Source: Pseudomonas putida
GTDB taxonomy: Bacteria > Pseudomonadota > Gammaproteobacteria > Pseudomonadales > Pseudomonadaceae
Length of the DNA: 64,000 nucleotides
Direction of reading: 5' to 3'
Assembly: GCF_028682175.1 (NCBI RefSeq)
Contig: NZ_JANHKS010000012.1
Coordinates: forward strand, 1-64,000
In this document: piece after piece, positions 47,518 to 55,993 of the stretch
Position numbering within the stretch: position 1 is the first letter of the stretch
Layout: the number at the start of each line of letters is the position of its first letter
The notes under the pieces: model-generated
The model's input: only the letters and a program-made list of their open reading frames with translations
Told to the model about the DNA's origin: nothing
Database searches by the model: none
Position numbers and translations under genes: made by a program

Positions 47518-47539
47518 AATGAGTGCTTACTTACTCATA
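47518..47539. promoter_or_regulatory. TetR operator upstream of the SDR gene
   Basis: AATGAG-N10-CTCATA with TTACTTA in the spacer, 26 bases before the SDR ATG. It is the same 22-bp layout as 46895-46916. Confidence 0.65.
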
Positions 47540-47564
47540 TTACCTTAACGACAGGAGAAGCATC

Positions 47565-48428
47565 ATGTCCAAAGTCTGGTTGATTACCGGAAGTGCCAGT
47601 GGTCTGGGTCGCAACATTGCGCAAGCGGTCCTGGCATCGGGGGACCGGTTGCTTGCCGCGGCACGCAATATTGAGCGCCTCGACGATCTGGTTGAACGCT
47701 ATGGGTCGCAGGTCCTGCCTTTCGAGCTGGACGTTACCGACTCTGCTGCTGCGAAGGCCGCTGTACAGGCTGCAGTGGATACGTTCGGGCGCCTGGATGT
47801 ACTGGTCAACAATGCCGGTTTCGGGCACATGCTGCCCTTCGAGCAGACCGAAGAAGGCGCGTTTCGCATGGAATTCGAGACCAACTTCTTTGGCGTGGTC
47901 AACCTGTGCCGCGCCGCGGTGCCGGTGATGCGTGAGCAGGGCTCGGGACACATCATTCAGATTTCGTCGGTGGGCGGGCGTCTGGCGACCCCGGGCATGA
48001 CAGCCTACCAGTCGGCGAAATGGGCCGTGGGTGGGTTTTCGGACGTGCTCGCCACGGAAGTCAAACCACTGGGCCTGCACGTGACGACCCTGGAGCCAGG
48101 CGGCATGCGCACCAACTGGGCCGTGCGTGCGCGGGGTCATGACACCCCGGTGATGCCAGCCTATGGGGCGAGTGTCGGCATGATGTTTGACGTGCTGCGC
48201 AGAATCGCCGGCAACGAAAACAGTGACCCCGACCGGGTAGCGCAGGTGGTGCTCAAGGTGGCGCAACATGCTCAACCGCCTTTGCGTCTGTTGCTGGGCA
48301 GCGATGCTCTGCATTACCTGGGGCCGGTGGAAGCCGATCGCGCCGAAACCGCCGAACGCTGGAAAGCGATCAGCACGGCGGTGGATTTTGCGGCGCAAGG
48401 GTCGGTGCCGGAGTTGCCGGCGCACTGA
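47565..48428 (+). CDS. SDR-family oxidoreductase
   Basis: 287 residues from the ATG with AGGAG upstream. TGSASGLG cofactor motif, NNAGFG, catalytic Ser in ISSVGGR and YQSAKWA. The longer C-terminus (after residue 240) is of the ketoreductase type found in the BphB/YusZ-like group. Its operator indicates control by the upstream TetR. Substrate unknown. Confidence 0.87.
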   Translation: MSKVWLITGSASGLGRNIAQAVLASGDRLLAAARNIERLDDLVERYGSQVLPFELDVTDSAAAKAAVQAAVDTFGRLDVLVNNAGFGHMLPFEQTEEGAFRMEFETNFFGVVNLCRAAVPVMREQGSGHIIQISSVGGRLATPGMTAYQSAKWAVGGFSDVLATEVKPLGLHVTTLEPGGMRTNWAVRARGHDTPVMPAYGASVGMMFDVLRRIAGNENSDPDRVAQVVLKVAQHAQPPLRLLLGSDALHYLGPVEADRAETAERWKAISTAVDFAAQGSVPELPAH

Positions 48429-48437
48429 GGTTTGGCG

Positions 48438-48504
48438 TAGTTGCACGGCTTGATGGCGATGGCGTTCTTGAGATCGCTCCCGCGGGCAAGCCCGGCTGCT
48501 ACGG
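48438..48504. repeat. Degenerate REP doublet, family A
   Basis: TAGTTGCACGGCTTGATGGC and GCGGGCAAGCCCGGCTGCTA-CGGGG are decayed family A arms. Confidence 0.6.
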
Positions 48505-48542
48505 GGTTGGTGTTGTGCACAGGGTTTGTGCTCAACGCTTGA

Positions 48543-48575
48543 CCCGTAGCAGCACGGCTTGCCGGCGGGGGCGGT
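48543..48575. repeat. REP half-element, family A left arm
   Basis: CCCGTAGCAGCACGGCTTGC followed by CGGCGGGGGCGG, with no right arm, before the AhpD-like gene end. Confidence 0.75.
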
Positions 48576-48596
48576 CGTGAGTAGACGGCGAAGGCG

Positions 48597-48938
48597 TTAT
48601 TTCTTCAACGCGTCATACGCTTCCAGCGCGTGCATCGAGTAGATATAGGCCGCGCCTGCATTCAGGGAGATGGCGGTGGCCAGTGCGGCGGCGACTTCTT
48701 CGCGGGTGGCGCCGGCGGCGATGGCGGCTTCCGAGTGCGCGCCGATACAGCCGTCGCAGCGAGTGGTGATCGCCACGGCGATGGAAATCAGCTCGCGGGT
48801 CTTGGCGTCAAGCACGTTGTTTTCCGCAGCCGCATCGCCAAGGGCCATGTAGGCCTTGACCATTTTCGGGTTGGATTTGGACAGCGAACCGAAAGATTGC
48901 TTGATGGTTGAAACGAGGTCGGACCAATTGCTGAACAT
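48597..48938 (-). CDS. Carboxymuconolactone decarboxylase / AhpD-like protein
   Basis: 113 residues. All-helical fold with the redox-type motif RCDGCIGAHSEAAIAAGA (Cys-x2-Cys-x3-His), indicating the AhpD-like peroxidase branch rather than the true decarboxylase. CAGGAG lies before the ATG. Divergent from an AraC regulator, which probably controls it. Confidence 0.87.
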   Translation of the reverse strand: MFSNWSDLVSTIKQSFGSLSKSNPKMVKAYMALGDAAAENNVLDAKTRELISIAVAITTRCDGCIGAHSEAAIAAGATREEVAAALATAISLNAGAAYIYSMHALEAYDALKK

Positions 48939-49051
48939 GGTGGTATCTCCTGAGAGCGGCGACTAGACTGCGCCGGGAACACAGATAGTGTCCGCCAATG
49001 GCATTCGGGTAACTTGCTCGTTTGGCTCATTTCTTTGTCCGAAAGTCGCAT

Positions 49052-49966
49052 ATGAACGCCATCGACACGCTCATCACTCTAGCCCAGGTACGCGGAAGCC
49101 TTGACCTGCGTTGCCAGTTTCAAGGCGACTGGGCGCTGGACCATGCCCCCGAGGTCGAGGGGGTCGCGCCCTACCACGTGGTGCTGGACGGCCAGTGCCG
49201 GATCGAACTGCCGGGCGGTCGCCAGTTGAAGCTGGCCGCAGGCGATATCGTGGTGCTGCCCGGTGGTTTCGAGCACGTGGTGACAAGCCCCGGCGAGCGC
49301 GTCGCCAGCGGCCTCCCGGTGATCAGTAATGGCGGATTGCTGCCCATCAAGCGCTTCGGCGAGGGTGCCGAACTGGACCTGCTCTGCGGGCGCTTCCTGT
49401 ATCAACCCGGCGCCCTGCTGTTCTCCGCGCTGCCCGATCATCTGCTGATTCCCAGCCAGGCCTTGAACGAGGGGGATCCGCTGCGCGCCCTGGTGGCGCT
49501 GTTGCGCAGTGAAGCAGAAGCCAATCGCGCTGGCGGCCAGTTCATGGTTAACGCCCTGACCTCGGCGCTGTTCACCCTGGTGTTGCGCGCCCATCTTGAA
49601 CAATCACCACAGAGCGAAGGCAGCCTGGCGCTGTTGAGTGACCGCCGTCTGGGCCGGGCGTGGCAAGCGATGCTGCAGGACCCGGCCCACGACTGGACCG
49701 TCGAAGCACTGGCCGAGCTTGCCAGCATGTCCCGCGCCACCTTCATGCGCGCCTTCAGCAAACTGGCGGGGCGCTCCCCATGGGCGCTGTTGACCCAAGT
49801 GCGCATGCAACTGGCGTACGGGCTGTTGAGTCGTTCACAGAGCGGCCTGAGCGACATCGCCGCCCAGGTCGGTTATCAATCTCAGGCGGCGTTCAGCAAG
49901 GTGTTCAAGGACACCTACGGCATGGCACCCGGCCAACTGCGCCGCAGCCTCGACGCTGGCGTCTAG
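49052..49966 (+). CDS. AraC-family regulator with cupin sensor domain
   Basis: 304 residues from MNAIDTL. The N-terminal cupin-type sensor (about 10-175, with PYHVVLDGQCRIELPGG and GDIVVLPGGFEH) is followed by two AraC helix-turn-helix motifs (about 210-300: VEALAELASMSRATFMRAF and LSDIAAQVGYQSQAAFSKVF). It is divergent from the AhpD-like gene. Its stop overlaps the convergent ligD stop by 4 bases (CTAG). Confidence 0.88.
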   Translation: MNAIDTLITLAQVRGSLDLRCQFQGDWALDHAPEVEGVAPYHVVLDGQCRIELPGGRQLKLAAGDIVVLPGGFEHVVTSPGERVASGLPVISNGGLLPIKRFGEGAELDLLCGRFLYQPGALLFSALPDHLLIPSQALNEGDPLRALVALLRSEAEANRAGGQFMVNALTSALFTLVLRAHLEQSPQSEGSLALLSDRRLGRAWQAMLQDPAHDWTVEALAELASMSRATFMRAFSKLAGRSPWALLTQVRMQLAYGLLSRSQSGLSDIAAQVGYQSQAAFSKVFKDTYGMAPGQLRRSLDAGV

Positions 49967-52569
49967 GCCGGCGGCTTGGCACCCAACCGCTTCCACATGG
50001 GTAGGGTGATGCGCTGGGTGTTCTTGTAGCCGGCCCAGGGGTCGGCCTTGAGTTTGCGCAGGCGTTTCTGCAGGTTGGCGATGGTCCACTGCCCCGACGA
50101 CTTGAGGCCGGCCAGTTCATCCCGGGTGATCGGCACCGACACCGGCAACCCCGGCCTCGCCCGCGCCGAATAAGCCGCCACCGTGCTGGCACCCCGTGCG
50201 TTGCGCAGGTAGTCGATGAAGATCTTGCCAACCCGGTTCTTCGGCCCTGAGGTTGCGGTGAATCTCTCCGGCAACTGTTTCTCCATGAACTGCGCCAGGG
50301 CCTTGGCGAAGGCTTTCACGGTATCCCAATCGGCCTTGCGCGCCAGCGGCACAATGATGTGCATGCCTTTGCCGCCGCTGGTCTTGAGGAAGGCGTCCAG
50401 CCCCAGTTCATCGAGCACGGCGAGGGTCATCTGCGTGGCCTCGATCATGCTGCGCCAGGGCAACGCGGGGTCCGGGTCCAGATCGAGGACGAAATGGTCC
50501 GGCTGCTCGATCTTGTCGTAGGTCGAGCCCCAGGTGTGCAACTCGATGGTGCCCATTTGCGCAGCGCCCACCAGCGCCTGCACGCTATCGATCTCCATCA
50601 GCCGGGCGTGCCCGGGGTCCAGCTTGGCGTCCAGTTGCTTGATGTTGGGAATCGCCAGGCGCTCGGAATGTTTCTGGAAAAACTGCTCGCCCTCCACGCC
50701 TTCCGGACAGCGCAACAGCGCCACCGCTCGGTGATCCAGATGGGGCAGAATCCAGTCGCTGATCGACTCGTAGAAATGCGCCAGATCAACCTTGTGCAAC
50801 CCGCTCTGCTTATCGATCACCCGCTCGGGATGGCTGATGACCACCCCTGCCACCTCAACCCTTTCTGCATCACGGGCCTGGCGTTTGCCGGGCTTCTCGG
50901 CAACGACTTCAGGCTCTGACGAACCCTTCTTGGAGGCCTTGGGTTTGAATGGCGCCTTGATGTCCTTCGGTGTTTTCGGGAATTCGTGGACGACCGCGCT
51001 GGCCGGCTTGTCACTGCGCAGCGCAACGAACGACGAGTGGCGGATGATGCCTTCGCGGGTCCACTCGCCGAATTCCACCTCGCCCACCAGCGTCGGCTCG
51101 ATCCAGTGCACGCCACGGGCCTGGGCGCTGGTGAGCTTCTTGCCAAGGGGCGATGCGTCCTGCTCCAACGGTTTCATCTTGTCGAACAACTCGCCGAGCG
51201 TCTTCTGGCTGAACCCGGTTCCCACCCGGCCGGCGTAGACCAGCCCTGCGCCCTCTTCGTTGACGGCCAGCAACAGCGCGCCAAAGCCACTTCGGGTGCC
51301 CTGGGGCTTGGTGAAGCCGACGATGACGAACTCCTGGCGCAGCTTGCACTTGAGCTTGATCCAGTCAGGGCTGCGGCGAGACTGATAGACGCTGCCCGCA
51401 CGCTTGCCGATTACCCCTTCGAGGGACAGCGAGCAGGCGCTTTCGATGATGTCGCGATGGTTGGCCGAAAACGCGTCGGAGAAACGCAGCAGCCGATTCT
51501 TGTGCTTGTTGAGCAGCTTCTTCAGGGCCGCGCGACGGTCTTCCACAGGCTTCTCGCGCATATCCTGACCGTTGAGAAACGGCGCGTCGAACAGGTAATA
51601 AACGATGTCTTTGGTGCGCTCGATCTCGAAGGCGTTCTGCAGCGCCTGAAAATCCGGCAGCCCGTCCTCGTTGAGCACCACTGCTTCGCCATCCAGCCAG
51701 CTATCCGGCGCTTCCAGTTCGCTCAACGCCTTGGCCTGCAAGGGCAGACGCTCGGTCCAGTCGTGACCGTTACGGGTAAACAGCCGCACCTCGCCATCAC
51801 GAATGCGGGTCATGATCCGATAGCCATCGAACTTGATCTCGTACAGCCACTGACCGTCGGGCGGGGCATCCATCAGCGTCGCCAGTTGCGGGCTGAGTTT
51901 GTCGGGGATCGACGCCTTGCTGGTCTTGCTGGCCTTTTTAGTAACAGGAGCTGAAGCAGCGGTCTTGGCTTTGCGGCTTTTTGCGACCGGACGACCCTCG
52001 CCCACCGTCGCGCCGCTGACCACGCTTTCAGGCTTGTCGACGACGATGTCGTACTCGTCAGCCGAGCGCACCGCGTCATCCTTCTCCTTGATCAGCAGCC
52101 ACTGTTCCTTGTCCCCGCTGCCCTGCAGGTGCGTGCGCACCAGCGCCCAGTCGCCGGTGAGTTTCTCGCCGACCAGGGTGAACTTGAGTTTGCCTTCCTT
52201 GTAGGTCTTGCGCGGATCGCCATGGGGCTGCCAGATGCCTCGATCCCACACGATTACATCACCGGCGCCATATTGGCCTTCGGGAATGTTGCCTTCGAAG
52301 GTGCCATAGCCCAGTGGATGGTCCTCGACATGCACCGCCAGGCGCTTGTTTTTCGGGTCCAGGCTCGGGCCCTTGGGCACGGCCCAGCTCTTGAGCGTGC
52401 CGTCCAGCTCCAGGCGAAAGTCGTAATGCAGGTTGCGCGCATCGTGCTTGTGAATCACGAAACTCAATGCGCGGGCCTTGCCGCCACGGGCCCGGCCTGC
52501 GGTTTCAGGAGGTTCGGAGGTGATGTCAAAATTGCGCTTGCGGGTGTACTCACTCACGGGTTTGGCCAT
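49963..52569 (-). CDS. ligD: ATP-dependent DNA ligase D (phosphoesterase-ligase-polymerase)
   Basis: 868 residues, the bacterial end-joining enzyme. The 3'-phosphoesterase domain (about 25-180) has His42, His48, Asp50, Arg52 and His84, the residues known in P. aeruginosa LigD. The ligase domain has the adenylated Lys246 in YEIKFDGYR. The C-terminal primase-polymerase domain has LDLDPDPALPW and TSGGKGMHIIVPL. A Lys/Ala-rich linker lies at about 190-222. It follows ku by 63 bases. Confidence 0.96.
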   Translation of the reverse strand: MAKPVSEYTRKRNFDITSEPPETAGRARGGKARALSFVIHKHDARNLHYDFRLELDGTLKSWAVPKGPSLDPKNKRLAVHVEDHPLGYGTFEGNIPEGQYGAGDVIVWDRGIWQPHGDPRKTYKEGKLKFTLVGEKLTGDWALVRTHLQGSGDKEQWLLIKEKDDAVRSADEYDIVVDKPESVVSGATVGEGRPVAKSRKAKTAASAPVTKKASKTSKASIPDKLSPQLATLMDAPPDGQWLYEIKFDGYRIMTRIRDGEVRLFTRNGHDWTERLPLQAKALSELEAPDSWLDGEAVVLNEDGLPDFQALQNAFEIERTKDIVYYLFDAPFLNGQDMREKPVEDRRAALKKLLNKHKNRLLRFSDAFSANHRDIIESACSLSLEGVIGKRAGSVYQSRRSPDWIKLKCKLRQEFVIVGFTKPQGTRSGFGALLLAVNEEGAGLVYAGRVGTGFSQKTLGELFDKMKPLEQDASPLGKKLTSAQARGVHWIEPTLVGEVEFGEWTREGIIRHSSFVALRSDKPASAVVHEFPKTPKDIKAPFKPKASKKGSSEPEVVAEKPGKRQARDAERVEVAGVVISHPERVIDKQSGLHKVDLAHFYESISDWILPHLDHRAVALLRCPEGVEGEQFFQKHSERLAIPNIKQLDAKLDPGHARLMEIDSVQALVGAAQMGTIELHTWGSTYDKIEQPDHFVLDLDPDPALPWRSMIEATQMTLAVLDELGLDAFLKTSGGKGMHIIVPLARKADWDTVKAFAKALAQFMEKQLPERFTATSGPKNRVGKIFIDYLRNARGASTVAAYSARARPGLPVSVPITRDELAGLKSSGQWTIANLQKRLRKLKADPWAGYKNTQRITLPMWKRLGAKPPA

Positions 52570-52632
52570 GATCGGTTAAAACCTCTGCACTCTTCTCTTA
52601 GCCTCAGGCGCCGCGCGTTGCCGTCCACAACA

Positions 52633-53568
52633 TCAGGACGCCTTGGTCGTTTTCTTCCTTGCAGGGGCGCGCCGTTTGGCCGGTGGTGCATCACCATCAA
52701 CAGCAGCATCAGCGGCAGCGGTTTTGCTCTTGCTGGCAGATTTGGTCTTTCCCGGGGCCTTGGCGGAACCGCCACGGCTGCCCAGACTGCGTTTGAGCAA
52801 TTCGGTGAGATCGATGACATCAGCAGATTTGCGCTCGGCCTGGCCGGCGTCGGTTTCCACACTCTCGATTTTGCCTTCCCGGGCCTTGGTCTCGACCAGC
52901 GTCATGATCTGGTCCTGGAACGTGTCACGGTACTCTTCGGCGTCCGGCGTCCAGTCGGTGGACATGTCCTTGACCAGACGCTTGGCCATGTCCAGTTCGC
53001 TCTTGTTGAGCTTGACGTCCGTGGCTGACTTGGGCAGATCCAGGCTGTCCAGCCCGTGTACTTCAGCGGGCCAGCGCAGCAACACCAGAATGATCGCCGA
53101 TTCCAGCGGCATCACCGCCGCCAGATGCTGGCGCGTGCGAATCACCACATGGGCCAGCGCCACCTTGGCGGTGTCTTCCAGTGTCTGCCGTAAGAGAGCG
53201 TAGACCTTCTCGCCGCGCTTGTCGGGTGTAAGGAAGTACGGCGTGTCGATGTTTTGCAGCGGGATCTGCGTGCTGTCGACAAAACCGAAGATATCGATGG
53301 TCTGGGTGGACGCCGGGTGCGCAGCGCGAATCTCCTCTTCGCTGATCACCACGTAGCGGCCCTTCTCGTACTGCACGCCCTTTACGATGTTGTCCTTGGT
53401 CATCTCCTTGCCGGTGACCTTGTTGATGCGCTTGTAGCCGACCGGGTCCATGCTGCGTTTGTCCAGCCAGTCGAAATCGACCCCCTGCTGCGACGTCGCC
53501 GACACCAGCGCCACAGGAATATGCACCAGCCCGAAACTGATCGCGCCCTTCCAGATTGCCCGAGCCAT
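52633..53568 (-). CDS. ku: Non-homologous end-joining protein Ku
   Basis: 311 residues from MARAIWKGAIS (AAGGAA upstream). The homodimeric ring binds DNA ends and recruits LigD. Ku core motifs are visible (ISFGLVHIPVAL, GYKRINKVTGKEM, KGRYVVISEEE). The Lys/Ala-rich C-terminal tail (about 265-311) is of the kind that binds DNA and LigD. First gene of the ku-ligD operon. Confidence 0.95.
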   Translation of the reverse strand: MARAIWKGAISFGLVHIPVALVSATSQQGVDFDWLDKRSMDPVGYKRINKVTGKEMTKDNIVKGVQYEKGRYVVISEEEIRAAHPASTQTIDIFGFVDSTQIPLQNIDTPYFLTPDKRGEKVYALLRQTLEDTAKVALAHVVIRTRQHLAAVMPLESAIILVLLRWPAEVHGLDSLDLPKSATDVKLNKSELDMAKRLVKDMSTDWTPDAEEYRDTFQDQIMTLVETKAREGKIESVETDAGQAERKSADVIDLTELLKRSLGSRGGSAKAPGKTKSASKSKTAAADAAVDGDAPPAKRRAPARKKTTKAS

Positions 53569-53703
53569 GGTTTTATTTCCTTGAGGTGTATCCAGCAGTG
53601 ACCGGGGCTGACGGGCAAAAGTTCTGAGCGTGCGACGGGTGCAGCGGCAGGCCGTTGGGGTATTCCTCCAAGGCATGAAACATATCCCCAGTCCCGACCT
53701 TCT

Positions 53704-53724
53704 TAACGCAACGAAAAAGCGTTA
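53704..53724. promoter_or_regulatory. Inverted repeat between ku and the MFS gene
   Basis: TAACGC-N9-GCGTTA, 87 bases upstream of the MFS start, in the divergent ku/MFS gap. Possible operator; the regulator is not known. Confidence 0.35.
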
Positions 53725-53810
53725 GCCTTCTCTCACTTCCTTTAAAGGCACCGATGCAGAGCCCCTGGCCTGCGCAACGGCACCTTCCTTGAATGCCCTT
53801 CGAGAATCCC

Positions 53811-55001
53811 ATGACAGCCATGACTGACCTCACTCACCGAGCGACGATGACCAAAGGCCTGGCGATGCTGTTCGCCTTTTGCTGCGGCGCCATCGTTGCC
53901 AACATCTACTACGCCCAACCCATCATCGGGCTGATTGCCCCGGACATCGGCCTGTCGAGCACGCTGGCGAGCTTCATCGTGTCTCTGACGCAGATCGGCT
54001 ATGCCTTGGGGCTGTTCTTCCTGGTGCCGCTGGGTGACCTGCTGGAAAATCGCCGGTTGATGATCGTGACCACCGTTGTTGCGATTGCCAGCCTTGCCAG
54101 CGCAGCCTTCGCCCAGACGCCCAACGTGTTCCTGCTGGCCTCGCTGCTGGTGGGGTTCAGTTCGGTGGCGGTGCAGATCCTTATTCCGCTGGCCGCTCAC
54201 CTGGCCCCAGAGGAATCCCGCGGTCGCGTGGTGGGCAGCATCATGGGCGGCCTGTTGCTGGGCATCCTGTTGGCCCGGCCCGCGTCCAGCCTGATTGCCG
54301 ACCATTTCGGCTGGCGTGCGGTGTTCGGCGTTGCCGCCGTATTGATGCTGCTGATCAGCGTGGTACTGGCCACCACCATTCCCAAGCACCAGCCCGCCCA
54401 CAGCGCCAGCTACGGGCAACTGCTCAAATCCCTGTGGACGCTGCTGAGCAAACAGCCGGTGCTGCGCCAGCGGGCGTTTTACCAAGCGTGCATGTTCGCC
54501 ACCTTCAGCCTGTTCTGGACCGCCGTGCCGCTGGAGCTTGCGCGCAATCACGGCCTTTCCCAGAGCCAGATCGCGATCTTCGCCCTGGTCGGCGCCATCG
54601 GTGCCATCGCCGCGCCCATCGCCGGTCGTCTGGCCGATGCCGGGCATACCCGGGTCGCCAGCCGTTTTGCGATGTTGTTCGCCGCCCTGAGTTTTCTGCC
54701 AAGCCTGGTGCAGCCGTCCTACGCAGTGATCGGCATGGCGGTGACCGGCATCGTTCTGGATTTCTGCGTGCAGATGAACATGGTCCTCGGTCAGCGCTCG
54801 GTCTACGCCCTGGACGCCAAGAGCCGCAGCCGCCTGAATGCGCTGTACATGACCAGCATTTTCATCGGCGGCGCCGCAGGCTCGGTGATTGCCAGCGCCC
54901 TGTACGACCACGGCGGCTGGACCTGGATCGTCATCGCCGGAAGCGCGTTTCCCCTGCTGGCGCTGCTGGTGTTCCTGAAGAACTCGGCACACGCTGACTA
55001 A
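53811..55001 (+). CDS. MFS exporter (DHA1 type)
   Basis: 396 residues with about 12 helices. IYYAQPIIGLIAPDIGLSS and VPLGDLLENRRLMI (motif A equivalent) identify the group of drug or sugar efflux permeases such as the YgaY/PmrB-like set. The start is ambiguous among three close ATGs (53811, 53820 and one upstream GTG/ATG). Divergent from ku. Substrate unknown. Confidence 0.83.
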   Translation: MTAMTDLTHRATMTKGLAMLFAFCCGAIVANIYYAQPIIGLIAPDIGLSSTLASFIVSLTQIGYALGLFFLVPLGDLLENRRLMIVTTVVAIASLASAAFAQTPNVFLLASLLVGFSSVAVQILIPLAAHLAPEESRGRVVGSIMGGLLLGILLARPASSLIADHFGWRAVFGVAAVLMLLISVVLATTIPKHQPAHSASYGQLLKSLWTLLSKQPVLRQRAFYQACMFATFSLFWTAVPLELARNHGLSQSQIAIFALVGAIGAIAAPIAGRLADAGHTRVASRFAMLFAALSFLPSLVQPSYAVIGMAVTGIVLDFCVQMNMVLGQRSVYALDAKSRSRLNALYMTSIFIGGAAGSVIASALYDHGGWTWIVIAGSAFPLLALLVFLKNSAHAD

Positions 55002-55009
55002 TTCGCTTT

Positions 55010-55100
55010 TGTAGGAGTGAGCTTGCTCGCGATAGCGGTGTATCAGTAACCGATTTGGTGATTGACGCACCGCTATCGCGAGCAAGCTCACTCCTACAGG
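55010..55100. repeat. REPIN, family B
   Basis: Outer arms TGTAGGAGTGAGCTTGCTCG / CGAGCAAGCTCACTCCTACA; core AGCGGTGTATCAGTA facing TGACGCACCGCT. Confidence 0.92.
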
Positions 55101-55129
55101 GTGCCACTCACTTTTGATGGAGACTTCAG

Positions 55130-55852
55130 ATGTCCCAACGTACCTTCCTGATCACCGGCGCCACCAAAGGCATTGGCCGCGCCTTGTCCGAACACCTGGC
55201 AGCAGCCGGTCACCAGGTGGTGGGCATCGCCCGCAACGCCGATGACCCGACCTTCCCCGGCGTGCTCATCGCACTGGACCTGGCCGACAAGGCCCAGACC
55301 CGCTGCGGCCTGGCGGAACTGGCCCAGCATTACCGCTTCGACGGCCTGGTGAATAACGTCGGGCTGGTGCGCCCGCAGCCCCTGGGGCAGATCGAACTCG
55401 AGGACTTTGACGCGGTGATGAGCGTCAACCTGCACTCTGCCCTGCTGGCGACCCAGGCCCTGCTACCCACCATGCGCGAACAGGGCTGGGGCCGCATCGT
55501 CAACATCTCCAGCCTCACCGTGCTGGGCATCACCCAGCGCACCGCCTACGCCGCCGCCAAGGCCGCGCTCATTAGCTTCACCCGCTCCTGGGCGCTGGAA
55601 CTGGCGCAGACCGGCATTACGGTCAATGCCATCGCCCCCGGCCCGACCGAAACCGAACTGTTTCGCCAGAACAACCCGGTGGGCAGCGAAGGCGAAAAAC
55701 GCTATCTGGCGGGAGTGCCCATGGGCCGCTTCGGACAGCCAGACGAAATCGCCTCGGCAATCGCGTTCCTGCTGTCCGAGCAGAGCGGATTCATCACCGG
55801 GCAGACGCTGTTCGTCGATGGTGGGGCTTCGGTGGGCAAGGCGGGGTTCTAG
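55130..55852 (+). CDS. SDR-family oxidoreductase
   Basis: 240 residues with GGAG upstream. Cofactor motif TGATKGIG, NNVGLV, catalytic Ser in NISSLTVLG and YAAAKAA. Arg35 after the second strand (GIARNADD) favours NADP. FabG-like; the specific substrate is not readable. Same strand as the MFS gene, separated by a REPIN. Confidence 0.87.
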   Translation: MSQRTFLITGATKGIGRALSEHLAAAGHQVVGIARNADDPTFPGVLIALDLADKAQTRCGLAELAQHYRFDGLVNNVGLVRPQPLGQIELEDFDAVMSVNLHSALLATQALLPTMREQGWGRIVNISSLTVLGITQRTAYAAAKAALISFTRSWALELAQTGITVNAIAPGPTETELFRQNNPVGSEGEKRYLAGVPMGRFGQPDEIASAIAFLLSEQSGFITGQTLFVDGGASVGKAGF

Positions 55853-55879
55853 GCTTACGCCAGTCCTGTGGAAGGCGCT

Positions 55880-55970
55880 TGTGGGAGGGAGCTTGCTCGC
55901 GACTGCGCCAGGTCAGACAACGCCGTGGTGCCTGCGCTGACGCTGTCGCGAGCAAGCTCCCTCCCACAGG
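55880..55970. repeat. REPIN, family D
   Basis: Outer arms TGTGGGAGGGAGCTTGCTCG / CGAGCAAGCTCCCTCCCACA. It is the only member of this arm type in the window, and its interior differs from the GGTGTGTCA core. Confidence 0.85.
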
Positions 55971-55993
55971 GCTTCGCGAACCCGCGGGGGCGG

